Positions 43,189-50,996 of a stretch of 64,000 nucleotides of DNA are shown here, piece by piece. The translations under genes were made by a program, and so were the position numbers. The notes below the pieces were generated by a model that worked only from the letters and a program-made list of their open reading frames with translations, had not been told where the DNA came from and made no database searches. Position 1 is the first letter of the stretch, and the number at the start of each line of letters is the position of its first letter. Source of the stretch: Actinomycetospora sp. TBRC 11914 (lineage in GTDB: Bacteria; Actinomycetota; Actinomycetes; Mycobacteriales; Pseudonocardiaceae); assembly GCF_012933465.1 (NCBI RefSeq), contig NZ_JABBND010000014.1:62001-126000 (forward strand), given 5' to 3'.

Positions 43189-44430
43189 ATGACGGCGGGG
43201 ACCGAGGTCGGGGACCTCGTGGAGCGGGTGCGCGCTCGGCTGGCCGGGGCCGGCGGGGAGGCGGGGGTGGCCGAGCTCGCCGCGGCGGTGCGGGCGGAGG
43301 CCCGCGGGGTGGTCGGGGACGCCGACGTGCTCGCCGCGGTGCGCGCGCTGCAGCGGGAGTTCGTGGGAGCCGGTCCGTTGGAGCCGTTGCTGCGGGACCC
43401 GGCCACCTCGGACGTGCTCGTCACCGGCCCGGACGCGGTCTGGGTGGACCGGGGCGCGGGGTTGGAGCGCACCGGGGTGGTGTTCGCCGACGAGGACGCG
43501 GTCCGGCGGCTGGCGCAACGTCTCGCGGCGGCGGCCGGCCGGCGCCTGGACGACGCCAGCCCCTACGTCGACGCCCGGCTGCCGGGCAGCGGGGTGCGGC
43601 TGCACGCGGTCCTGCCGCCGGTGGCCGCGGACGGCACGTGCGTCTCGTTGCGGGTCCTGCGGCCGGCGCGGCACGACCTCGACGCCCTGGAGGCGGGCGG
43701 CACGGTCGACGCCACCGGCCGGGCGCTGCTCGAGGCGGTGGTCGCGGCGCGGCTGGCGTTCCTCGTGGTGGGAGGCACCGGCTCGGGGAAGACGACGGTG
43801 CTCTCGGCGCTGCTCGCGCGGGTGCCGGCCGCGGAACGGATCGTCGTGGTCGAGGACGCCGAGGAGCTGCGGCCGGCCCACCCGCACGTGGTCCGGCTGG
43901 TCTCGCGGCCCGCGAACGTCGAGGGCGCGGGCACCGTGCTGCTGCGCGACCTCGTCCGCCAGGCGCTGCGGATGCGGCCCGACCGCCTCGTGGTCGGCGA
44001 GGTCCGCGGCGCCGAGGTCTGCGAGCTGCTCGCGGCGCTGAACACCGGGCACGACGGCGGCGCCGGCACCGTCCACGCCAACTCCCCGCGCGAGGTGCCG
44101 GCGCGCCTGGAGGCCCTGGCGGCGCTCGGCGGGATGACGCCGGCCGCGCTGCGCAGCCAGGTCGCGGCGGCGATCCAGGTGGTCCTGCACGTGCGGCGCC
44201 GCTCCGACGGCGGGCGGGTGCTCGAGGGCGTCGGGGTGGTGCGGCGCGGTGACGCGGAGGGGCTGGTCGTGGTCCCCGCGTGGGCCCGCGACGGCGGGTG
44301 GGCGGCCGGCCGGGCGGACCTGGGGGCGATGCTCGCCGAGCGGGGTGTCGGCACTCCGTGGCCGGGATCGTCGTCCGGGGCGCCCTCCTTGCGGGCCGGG
44401 GTGGCCTCGCTGCGGCCGGTGGGGACGTGA
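43189..44430 (+). CDS. tadA: Tad secretion ATPase (TadA/CpaF)
   Basis: A 413-aa secretion ATPase powering Flp pilus assembly. The N-terminal helical domain (EREFVGAGPLEPLLRDPATSDVLV-type block) leads to a RecA-like core with Walker A GGTGSGKTT (195-203), the acidic Walker B region VVEDAEELRP, LVRQALRMRPDRLVVGEVRGAE and HANSPREVPARLEAL. ATG at 43189 follows GGAGGT with 7-nt spacing, better than the longer open frame. Followed by overlapping tadB and tadC. Rv3659c equivalent. Confidence 0.93.
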   Translation: MTAGTEVGDLVERVRARLAGAGGEAGVAELAAAVRAEARGVVGDADVLAAVRALQREFVGAGPLEPLLRDPATSDVLVTGPDAVWVDRGAGLERTGVVFADEDAVRRLAQRLAAAAGRRLDDASPYVDARLPGSGVRLHAVLPPVAADGTCVSLRVLRPARHDLDALEAGGTVDATGRALLEAVVAARLAFLVVGGTGSGKTTVLSALLARVPAAERIVVVEDAEELRPAHPHVVRLVSRPANVEGAGTVLLRDLVRQALRMRPDRLVVGEVRGAEVCELLAALNTGHDGGAGTVHANSPREVPARLEALAALGGMTPAALRSQVAAAIQVVLHVRRRSDGGRVLEGVGVVRRGDAEGLVVVPAWARDGGWAAGRADLGAMLAERGVGTPWPGSSSGAPSLRAGVASLRPVGT

Positions 44431-45245
44431 GCGCCGCCGGCGCGGCCGCGGCGTTGCTCTGCCTGGCGGGGGCGGCCGTCGTGTGGCCGGCGGCGGGCGC
44501 CCCGGCGCGGGTGCGTGCGTGGGGTCCGCCGTCGGCCGTCAGGACGCGGGTGGCGGCGCGGGTCCCGGTCGCCGTGCCGGCGGTGGCCGGGCTCCTCCTC
44601 GTCGCGCTGGTGGCGGGTCCCGGCGGGGCCGCGGCCGCCGTCGTCCTCGGGGCGGTGCTGCTGCGCGCCCGGCGGGCCCGACGGCAGGAGCGGGACCGCG
44701 ACGAGACGACCGCCGGGCTCGCCGAGGGGTTCGCCGCTTTCGCGGCGGAGCTGCGGGCGGGGCACCCGCCGGCCTCCGCGGCCGCCGCGGCGGGCCGCGA
44801 CGCCGGGAGCGCCGCCCGTCGGGCCCTCGCCCGGGTCGAGGCGACCGCCCGGCTCGGCGGCGACGTCCCGGCCGCGCTGCGCGAGCAGGCGGCTGCCGAC
44901 CCCTTGGCCGGTCCGCACCTGGTCCGGCTCGCGGACGCCTGGTCGCTCGCCGACCGTCACGGCATCGGCCTCGCGGGGCTCGCCGAGGCGGTCGCCGAGG
45001 ACCTCCGCGCCCGGACCCGGTTCGCCGGCCGGCTCGCCGCCCAGCTCGCCGGGCCGCGGACGACGGCGGCCGTGCTCGCCGCGCTGCCGGGCATCGGCCT
45101 GGTCCTCGGGCAGCTCGTCGGCGCCCACCCGTTCGGCGTGCTCACCGGCACCGGCGTCGGCCAGGCCCTCCTCGTGGTCGGAGCCGTCCTGGTCGCCGCC
45201 GGGCTGGAGTGGAGCCGGCGGCTGACGGCGGGGGTCGTGCGATGA
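44427..45245 (+). CDS. tadB: Tad pilus inner-membrane protein TadB
   Basis: A 272-aa type II secretion F-domain protein. Hydrophobic helices at the N-terminus (residues 3-20 and about 45-72) and C-terminus (LAALPGIGLVLGQLVGA, ALLVVGAVLVAAGLEW) frame a cytoplasmic F domain (GLAEGFAAFAAELRAGHPPASA). GTG at 44427 overlaps the tadA stop as GTGA and its end overlaps tadC as ATGA. Rv3658c equivalent; forms the platform that TadA acts on. Confidence 0.87.
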   Translation: MSAAGAAAALLCLAGAAVVWPAAGAPARVRAWGPPSAVRTRVAARVPVAVPAVAGLLLVALVAGPGGAAAAVVLGAVLLRARRARRQERDRDETTAGLAEGFAAFAAELRAGHPPASAAAAAGRDAGSAARRALARVEATARLGGDVPAALREQAAADPLAGPHLVRLADAWSLADRHGIGLAGLAEAVAEDLRARTRFAGRLAAQLAGPRTTAAVLAALPGIGLVLGQLVGAHPFGVLTGTGVGQALLVVGAVLVAAGLEWSRRLTAGVVR

Positions 45246-45835
45246 CCGGGCTGTCCGCTGCGCTCGTCGCGCTCGCGTGCGCGGCGCTGATCGCGCCCGG
45301 CCCGATCAGCGCCCGGTCGCGGGTGCGCCGGCTGCGCTCGCCGGGCCCGGCCACGACGACGTCGAGGCCGCGGCGCCGTGACCGGCCGCGGCGGGACCCC
45401 TGGCAGGAGGCGGGCGCCTGGGACGAGCTCGCCTCCTGCCTGCGGGCCGGTCTCTCGCTCGACCGCGCCGTGCGGGCGGTCGCGACGTCCCTCCCCGGAC
45501 CGGTGGCCGATGCCCTCACCGGCGTGGCCGACCTGCTCGCGCTCGGCGCGGACCCGGCCGACGCCTGGGAGCCCGCGCTCGAGGAGCCCGCGACCGCACG
45601 GCTCGCCCGCGCCGCCCGCCGCTCGGCGCGCAGCGGGGCCGCGGTCGCGGACGTCGCGACCACGGTGGCCGCCGACGTCCGCGCCGAGGCCGCCGAGGCG
45701 GTGTCCGCCCGTGCCGAGCGGGCGGGCGTGCTCGTCGCGGGCCCGCTCGGGCTCTGCTTCCTGCCCGCCTTCCTGGCGCTCGGGATCGCGCCGGTCGTCA
45801 TCGGCCTCGCCACACCGCTGCTGGAGCGCACATGA
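45242..45835 (+). CDS. tadC: Tad pilus inner-membrane protein TadC
   Basis: A 197-aa partner of TadB. N-terminal helix (LSAALVALACAALIAPGPIS), a basic linker with RPRRRDRPRRD, an F-domain-like helical part (LASCLRAGLSLDRAVRAVA, GVADLLALGADPADAWEPA) and a C-terminal hydrophobic pair (GVLVAGPLGLCFLPAFLALG). Shorter than Gram-negative TadC, as usual in actinobacteria. ATG at 45242 overlaps the tadB stop. Confidence 0.85.
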   Translation: MTGLSAALVALACAALIAPGPISARSRVRRLRSPGPATTTSRPRRRDRPRRDPWQEAGAWDELASCLRAGLSLDRAVRAVATSLPGPVADALTGVADLLALGADPADAWEPALEEPATARLARAARRSARSGAAVADVATTVAADVRAEAAEAVSARAERAGVLVAGPLGLCFLPAFLALGIAPVVIGLATPLLERT

Positions 45836-45877
45836 CCACCGCCGCCGACCCCGGGGGCGGGACGAGAGGAGACGACG

Positions 45878-46090
45878 ATGGAGAACCCGACGGCGATCGT
45901 GGCCCTGCTGGTGGCCCGGCTCGCGGCCCTGGCCCGCGACGACGAGGGGATGTCGACGGTCGAGTACGCGATCGGGCTGATCGCCGCGGCCGCGTTCGCG
46001 GGCCTGCTCTTCGTGATCATCAACGCGCCGGCGGTGATGGGGGCGTTGACCGGCCTGATCCAGCGCTCGCTGACCCCGGCCGGCGGCTGA
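45878..46090 (+). CDS. Flp-type pilin (DUF4244, Rv3656c-like)
   Basis: A 70-aa pilin. Prepilin site DDEG^MSTVEYA with Gly24 before the cut and Glu29 at position +5, followed by a hydrophobic helix (YAIGLIAAAAFAGLLFVI) and a short polar end. ATG at 45878 follows GAGAGGAG. Being the main Flp subunit is inferred from its size, its motif and its place after tadC. No prepilin peptidase gene is in the window, so processing must come from elsewhere. Confidence 0.9.
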   Translation: MENPTAIVALLVARLAALARDDEGMSTVEYAIGLIAAAAFAGLLFVIINAPAVMGALTGLIQRSLTPAGG

Positions 46091-46542
46091 CCCGGTCGGT
46101 CGGCCCGTGGGGCGACCGCGGCATGGTCACCGTGGAGGCCGCGATCGCGATCGGCAGCCTGGTGGCCGTGCTCGCGGTCGTGCTGGCCGCCGTCGGCGCG
46201 GTGGTGGCCGAGATCCGGTGCGTGGACGCCGCGGGCGAGGCGGCCCGGCGGGCCTCCCGCGACGACACGGCCGGCGCCGAGGCCCTGGCCCGGGAGCTCC
46301 CGTCCGGCACCGAGGTGCGGGTCGAGCCGGACGGGGACCTGGTCCACGTCGTGGTCCGGGTCCCGCCGCTCGGAGGGGCGCTCCCGGGGCTGCGGCTCGC
46401 GGCGGAGGCGGTGGCGGCCCGGGAGCCCGCCGTCGCCGCCCCGACCGGCGACCCGGCCGATACCGCCCCCGACGCGGCCCCCGACCCTGCTCCCGGCCCG
46501 GGCTCTGCGCCCGCCCCCGACCCCGAGGAGCCGGTCCCGTGA
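46087..46542 (+). CDS. TadE-like minor pilin (Rv3655c-like), probable CTG start
   Basis: A membrane pseudopilin-like protein: GDRG^MVTVEAAIAIG holds a prepilin cut with Glu at +5, then a hydrophobic helix (IGSLVAVLAVVLAAVGAVVAE), a short extracytoplasmic domain and a Pro/Ala/Asp-rich end. The first ATG in frame (46123) would begin exactly at the mature residue, leaving no leader. A CTG at 46087 overlapping the pilin stop as CTGA supplies a 12-residue leader and is therefore proposed; an ATG frame from 45832 would overlap the whole pilin and is rejected. Length is 151 aa from CTG, 139 from ATG. Confidence 0.75.
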   Translation: MTRSVGPWGDRGMVTVEAAIAIGSLVAVLAVVLAAVGAVVAEIRCVDAAGEAARRASRDDTAGAEALARELPSGTEVRVEPDGDLVHVVVRVPPLGGALPGLRLAAEAVAAREPAVAAPTGDPADTAPDAAPDPAPGPGSAPAPDPEEPVP

Positions 46543-47144
46543 GGGGCCGCTGGCCGCGCCCGCGCGACGACCGGGGGTTCGCGACGGTGGTGGCCGCCGG
46601 GGTGATCGGAGTCGTCGGGATCCTGCTGGGGGCACTGCTCGTGCTCGGCGCGGTCGTCGCCACCCGGCACCGCGCGGCAAACGCGGCGGACCTGGCCGCC
46701 CTCGCCGGGGCGGCCGAGTCCGCGCGGGGCCGCGAGCCCGCCTGCGGTCGGGCCCGGGAGGTCGCCGAGCGGAACGGCGCGGTCCTCGTCCGCTGCACCT
46801 GGCTGGGGTGGGATCTCCAGGTCGACGTGGCGCGGAGCTGCGGATGTCTGCCCGTCGGCGGCACGACCACGGTCCGCTCGCGGGCGGGTCCTGTGGTGGA
46901 GATCATGGCGCGAATCGGCGAAGCGGCGGTCACCGATCGTGACCCGACCGTGTCCTCACCGGACGAGCGGCCCCGGCCTCCCGGCGAGCGGCGACACGGT
47001 TGGTGCAGCCGGGACGAGAGGTACCCCAGATGCCTCTCGGAGGCGCGTTCGCCCGCTCGACGGTGCCGAGCGTGGCGCTCGGCGTTCCACCCCGGCCGAT
47101 GGGCGACGACGGGTGGAAATCACGCGGCGACCCGCCGTTACTAG
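46539..47144 (+). CDS. TadE/TadG-like protein with C-terminal extension (Rv3654c-like)
   Basis: A 201-aa protein. DDRG^FATVVAAGV resembles a prepilin site but position +5 is Val, not Glu. A helix (VAAGVIGVVGILLGALLVLG) and the conserved block HRAANAADLAALAGAAESARG with Cys pairs (CGRA, RCTW, SCGC) follow. Family members usually end near the TTTVRSRAGPV block (about residue 115); here about 75 more Arg/Pro/Ser-rich residues continue to a TAG at 47142. This tail looks like read-through of non-coding DNA, perhaps after loss of the ancestral stop. GTG at 46539 overlaps the TadE-like stop. Confidence 0.75.
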   Translation: MRGRWPRPRDDRGFATVVAAGVIGVVGILLGALLVLGAVVATRHRAANAADLAALAGAAESARGREPACGRAREVAERNGAVLVRCTWLGWDLQVDVARSCGCLPVGGTTTVRSRAGPVVEIMARIGEAAVTDRDPTVSSPDERPRPPGERRHGWCSRDERYPRCLSEARSPARRCRAWRSAFHPGRWATTGGNHAATRRY

Positions 47145-47188
47145 GGAAGGAACACCGCACGGGGTGGACCAGTACCGGGAGGACCCGC

Positions 47189-47836
47189 ATGCAGTGGTGG
47201 GACAGCTACCGCGCCGTCTACGGCACCGAGCTCCGCGCCGAGGCCATGGTGCTCGCCGATCACGGGTGGGCGGTGGTCCCGGGCACGTTCCCCCAGGGCG
47301 ACGTCTGGACGGGCTGCTCCGACGCCCCCCAGGCCGGCCCCGCCCCGGTCCTGGAGGACTGGGCCGCGGCGGCGACGACGGACGTCGGGCAGATCGCCGA
47401 GTGGTGGTCGGGCCTGCCGTACTCGATCCTGCTGCCCACGGGGCTGACCTTCGACGTCATCGAGGTGCCCGCGAGCGTCGGCCGTCGGGCGGCCGCGGCG
47501 CTGCGGGCGGTCGGGGTGCCGGTGCCGATCGCCGCCACGCCGACCGGTGAGTGGCTGTTCCCGGTGCTGCCGGGCGAGCCGCTGCGCCCGGACCTCGCCG
47601 GCCGTCCCGGCATGACCCTCCACGGCCGCGGCAGCTACCTCGCCGCGCCGCCCTCGACGTTCCCCCAGGGCTCCATCCACTGGCGGGTGCGCCCGGCGGC
47701 GTGCGGCTGGCGGCTCCCCGACCCGTACAGCGTCCAGGACGCCATGGCGGAGGCCGTCCGCGAGCGTCCGCAGCGCGGCCTCGGCGGGAGCTCGACCTAC
47801 CGGCTGGCGACGGTCGCCACCGGTATCCGGTCCTGA
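47189..47836 (+). CDS. Bifunctional primase/polymerase-domain protein
   Basis: A 215-aa protein consisting of a Prim-Pol N-terminal-like domain (ELRAEAMVLADHGWAVVPGTF with a CSDAP block near residue 46, DVGQIAEWWSGLPYSILLPTG, FDVIEVPASVG, and HGRGSYLAAPPSTFPQGSIHW). In the motif usually reading DxD the sequence is FDVIE, so the metal site may be altered. Such stand-alone proteins are common in Pseudonocardiales and are not proven primases. ATG at 47189 is preceded by GGGAGG with 7-nt spacing; the longer open frame has no site. Confidence 0.78.
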   Translation: MQWWDSYRAVYGTELRAEAMVLADHGWAVVPGTFPQGDVWTGCSDAPQAGPAPVLEDWAAAATTDVGQIAEWWSGLPYSILLPTGLTFDVIEVPASVGRRAAAALRAVGVPVPIAATPTGEWLFPVLPGEPLRPDLAGRPGMTLHGRGSYLAAPPSTFPQGSIHWRVRPAACGWRLPDPYSVQDAMAEAVRERPQRGLGGSSTYRLATVATGIRS

Positions 47837-48054
47837 CGGACCACCACGACCCCGGGTGAACCCCGGGACCCACCACAACAGAAAACGGACTCGGGTCGGC
47901 CAGGACCGCCGACGACGACCCGTCGCCGAGCGCGCGCAGCCCCGCCGCAGCTCCGACGGACGCCGCCGGTCCCGGCCCACCCCGCGGCGGTGGGCGCGAA
48001 CGCCCCCGTGAACACCCCGGAGCGCGCGAGCGCGCCCACCGCCGCCCGAGACAG

Positions 48055-48094
48055 CGCCGCAGGGCGGGTCGAGTGCCCTCCCCGCCCTGCGGCG
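48055..48094. terminator. Strong hairpin, probable bidirectional terminator
   Basis: CGCCGCAGGGCGGG (48055-48068) pairs perfectly with CCCGCCCTGCGGCG (48081-48094) around a 12-nt loop. Confidence 0.7.
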
Positions 48095-48156
48095 TGACAG
48101 ACCTCCCCGCGGGCCGGGAGCCCCGAACCCCGGCCCGCGGCGGAACCCAGCCAGCC

Positions 48157-48340
48157 CGGCCCCGGCGAGGGGCACTGGACGCATGATCAGCGACGGGTAG
48201 GGCTGCCTGGTGTGCCCTTGGCCGGCCGGCACCGCCGACGATCCCGGGCCGGGGCCAGCGAGGGGCACTGGGCGCATGATCAGCGCGGGCAGGGCTGCGT
48301 GGTGTGCCCCTGGCCGGGCCGGCACCGCCGACGATTCCCA
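48157..48340. repeat. Two direct repeats of about 90 bp
   Basis: Copies at about 48157-48247 and 48250-48340, 93 bp apart, share GCGAGGGGCACTGG, CGCATGATCAGCG, AGGGCTGC, TGGTGTGCCC and CCGGCACCGCCGACGAT. In each, GGGGCAC can pair with GTGTGCCCC to form a stem-loop with GCATGATC in the loop. Confidence 0.8.
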
Positions 48341-48349
48341 GCCGGCCGA

Positions 48350-50746
48350 TCAGCCCGGCAGCCGCGCCAGCACCGCGGTGAGCACCGCGACCGCGCCGGC
48401 CTTGTCCAGCGGGTCGTTCCCGTTGCCGCACTTGGGCGACTGCACGCACGACGGGCACCCCGACGGGCACTCGCAGCCCGCGATCGCGTCCCGCGTCGCC
48501 GCCAGCCACGTCCGCATCGCCTCGTGCCCCCGGTCGGCGAAGCCCGCGCCGCCGGGGTGCCCGTCGTGGACGAACACCGTCGGCCGGCCGGTGTCGGGGT
48601 GCAGGGCCGTGGAGACGCCGCCGATGTCCCAGCGGTCACAGGTCGCGACGAGCGGCATCAGCCCGATCGCGGCGTGCTCCGCGGCGTGCAGCGAGCCCGG
48701 CACCCGCGCGGGCACGATCCCGACGCCGTCGAGCAGGGTCTCCGAGAGCGTGTACCAGACCGCGCGGGTCGCCAACGTCCGCGCCGGGAGATCCAGCGGG
48801 ACCTGCTCGACCACCTGCCCGGACGGCATCCGTCGCAGGTAGCCGACGACCTGCTCGGTCACCTCGACCGTGCCCAGGCAGACCTGCAGCTCCGGGCCGT
48901 CGACCGTGGCCGCCCCGAACGACTCGCACTGCTCGGTCTCGACCACCTCGATGTCGGTGACCGAGCGGGACTGCGTCGTCCACTCCGGCTCCTCCGCGTG
49001 GACGTGGGCGAGGCCCTCGTCGAGGTCGAGCGAGTCGACGACGTAGCTCTCGCCCTGGTGCAGGTGCACCGCCCCCTCGTGGACGGTGGACGGGGCCGCG
49101 CCCGGGTCGACGGTGCCGAGCATCCGCCCGGTGCCCGATTCCACGATCACCACCTGGTCGCCGCCGGACCCGCGGATGTCCACCCCGCCGTGGGGCCGCT
49201 CGGTGGGCAGCGCCCAGAACCAGCCGCCGCGGCGACGCCGGACGAGGCCCTCGGCGGTCAGGTCGTCGAGGGCCCGCCGCGCGACCTCCCCGCCGAACAC
49301 GTCGTCCACGTCCGACGCGGTGAGCGGCAGCTCCGCCGCCGCGCACGCCAGGTGCGGCCCCAGCACGTAGGGGTTGGTCGGGTCGAGCACCGTCCGCTCC
49401 AGCGGCGCGCCGAGGACGGCCTCCGGGTGGTGCACGAGGTAGGTGTCCAGCGGGTCGTCCCGGGCGACGAGCAGCACCAGCGCGTCGTCCCCCGAGCGCC
49501 CGGCCCGGCCGGCCTGCTGCCAGAACGACGCCCGCGTCCCGGGGAAGCCGGCGACCACCACCGCGTCGAGCCCGGCGACGTCGATCCCCAGCTCCAGCGC
49601 GTTCGTCGTCGCGACCCCGCGCAGCGCGCCGCTCATCAGCGCCGCCTCGAGCTCCCGGCGCTCCTCGGGGAGGAACCCGGCGCGGTAGGCGGCCACGCGG
49701 CGGGCGAGCTCCGGGTCGACCTCCGCGAGCACCCGCCGCGCACCCAGGGCCGTCAGCTCGGCCCCGCGGCGCGAGCGCACGAACGCCAGCGAGCGGGCGC
49801 CCTCGACGACGAGGTCGGCCAGGATCCGCGACGTCTCGGCCCCGGCGGAGCGCCGCACCGGAGCGCCGTTCTCCCCGGTGATCTCCTCGAGCAGCGGCGG
49901 CTCCCACAGCCCGACCGCGCGGCTGCCGCGGGGCGACGCGTCCTCGGTGACCTCGACGACGTCGAGGCCGGTCAGGACCGACGCGGACGCGCCCGGCTCC
50001 GACATCGTCGCCGAGGCGAGCACGAAGGTGGGACGGGCGCCGTAGCGCGCACAGATCCGTCGCAACCGGCGCAGCAGCAGCGCCACGTGCGAGCCGAACA
50101 CGCCCCGGTAGGCGTGCGCCTCGTCGACCACGACGTAGCGCAGCCGCCGCAGGAAGGTCGTCCAGCGACCGTGCCGCGGCAGGATCCCGCGGTGGAGCAT
50201 GTCGGGGTTGGTGAACACCCACCGCGCCGTGCGGCGCACCGCGTCCCGCTCCGCGAGGGGGGTGTCGCCGTCGTACGACGACGCCCGCAGCCCCGTCGGG
50301 CCGCCGGGGTCGAGCGCGCGGGCCGTGCGCAGCTGGTCCGCCCCGAGCGCCTTGGTGGGGGAGAGGTAGAGCGCGGTGGCGCCCGGCTCGGCGGCGAGCG
50401 CGGCGACCACGGGCAGCTGGTAGGCCAGCGACTTGCCCGACGCCGTCCCGGTGGAGACGACGACGTGGCGCCCGGCCCAGGCGTGATCGGCGGCCGCGGC
50501 CTGGTGCTCCCAGGGCCCCGGCACCCCGCGCTCGTCCAGGCGCGCCCGCAGCTCGGCCGGCACCCATTCCGGCCACGGCACCCGTCGTCCGGACCGGGCC
50601 GGGACCACCTCGGCGTGGGTGAGCGGGTCCTCGCCCTGGGGCGTGCCGGCCAGGACGCGGCGGAGCAGCTCGGTGCCGTGCCCCGGATCCTCGGGCACCC
50701 GCTGCGCCCGGGCGATCGCCCCGACCCCGCCCGACTCCGCCACCAC
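48350..50746 (-). CDS. SF2 DEAH-box helicase with C-terminal Cys cluster (SftH/MrfA/YprA family)
   Basis: A 798-aa DNA helicase. Motif I STGTASGKS, motif Ia SPTKALGADQ, motif II VVDEAHAYRG, motif III ASATM, motif V TTNALELGIDVAGLD and motif VI QQAGRAGRSG are all present. The C-terminal DUF1998 domain carries four cysteines (CECPSGCPSCVQSPKC), probably metal-binding. SftH of M. smegmatis (Rv3649 family) is a 3'-to-5' DNA translocase, and Bacillus MrfA repairs mitomycin damage, so a DNA repair role is likely. GTG at 50746 or 50743 follows GGGAGGAGG. Divergent from hppA. Confidence 0.92.
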   Translation of the reverse strand: MVAESGGVGAIARAQRVPEDPGHGTELLRRVLAGTPQGEDPLTHAEVVPARSGRRVPWPEWVPAELRARLDERGVPGPWEHQAAAADHAWAGRHVVVSTGTASGKSLAYQLPVVAALAAEPGATALYLSPTKALGADQLRTARALDPGGPTGLRASSYDGDTPLAERDAVRRTARWVFTNPDMLHRGILPRHGRWTTFLRRLRYVVVDEAHAYRGVFGSHVALLLRRLRRICARYGARPTFVLASATMSEPGASASVLTGLDVVEVTEDASPRGSRAVGLWEPPLLEEITGENGAPVRRSAGAETSRILADLVVEGARSLAFVRSRRGAELTALGARRVLAEVDPELARRVAAYRAGFLPEERRELEAALMSGALRGVATTNALELGIDVAGLDAVVVAGFPGTRASFWQQAGRAGRSGDDALVLLVARDDPLDTYLVHHPEAVLGAPLERTVLDPTNPYVLGPHLACAAAELPLTASDVDDVFGGEVARRALDDLTAEGLVRRRRGGWFWALPTERPHGGVDIRGSGGDQVVIVESGTGRMLGTVDPGAAPSTVHEGAVHLHQGESYVVDSLDLDEGLAHVHAEEPEWTTQSRSVTDIEVVETEQCESFGAATVDGPELQVCLGTVEVTEQVVGYLRRMPSGQVVEQVPLDLPARTLATRAVWYTLSETLLDGVGIVPARVPGSLHAAEHAAIGLMPLVATCDRWDIGGVSTALHPDTGRPTVFVHDGHPGGAGFADRGHEAMRTWLAATRDAIAGCECPSGCPSCVQSPKCGNGNDPLDKAGAVAVLTAVLARLPG

Positions 50747-50762
50747 GCCCCCTCCTCCCAGG

Positions 50763-50855
50763 ACCTGTCCGAGATTCGCACACCTGTCCGACACCGGGGC
50801 GCGCCGGCATCTCCCACGCGAAAGACGCACATGTCACAGCCGGTTCGGGAACCGG
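50763..50855. promoter_or_regulatory. Divergent control region of helicase and hppA
   Basis: Contains ACCTGTCCG twice in direct orientation, 19 bp apart (50763-50771, 50782-50790), and the perfect 16-bp palindrome CCGGTTCGGGAACCGG (50840-50855). No assigned regulator. Confidence 0.45.
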
Positions 50856-50882
50856 GCGGTCACGTGGTCGAGGCCACCCCCA

Positions 50883-50888
50883 TACACT
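50883..50888 (+). promoter_or_regulatory. Probable -10 of hppA
   Basis: TACACT at 50883-50888 would give a 5' UTR of about 100 nt before the hppA ATG. Confidence 0.35.
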
Positions 50889-50996
50889 CCGTCCCCTGTC
50901 ACTGTGCGCGGCTCGCGCGTGGTGACGATCACCCGCGCCGGAGACGCCGCCAGATGGCCTCCCGACGCCGTCGATCCGTTCCAACCGGGAGGCTGG

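Larger units (their letters stand above)
47837..48349. other. 513-bp convergent gap with hairpin and direct repeats
   Basis: No gene seen. It lies between converging genes and contains a strong 14-bp hairpin (48055-48094) and two 93-bp-spaced direct repeats (48157-48340). The first 200 bp show only a weak CCCGGG/CCCGGG pair near 47852. Confidence 0.7.

Noticed and set aside
45832-46542. Single gene from ATG 45832 covering pilin and TadE-like regions
   Set aside because: It would read the whole pilin in a different frame; the pilin and the TadE-like protein each have prepilin motifs in their own frames.
47000-47188. N-terminal extension of the primase-like protein
   Set aside because: No homology-like content, and a good ribosome site precedes ATG 47189; the extension overlaps the TadG-like tail.
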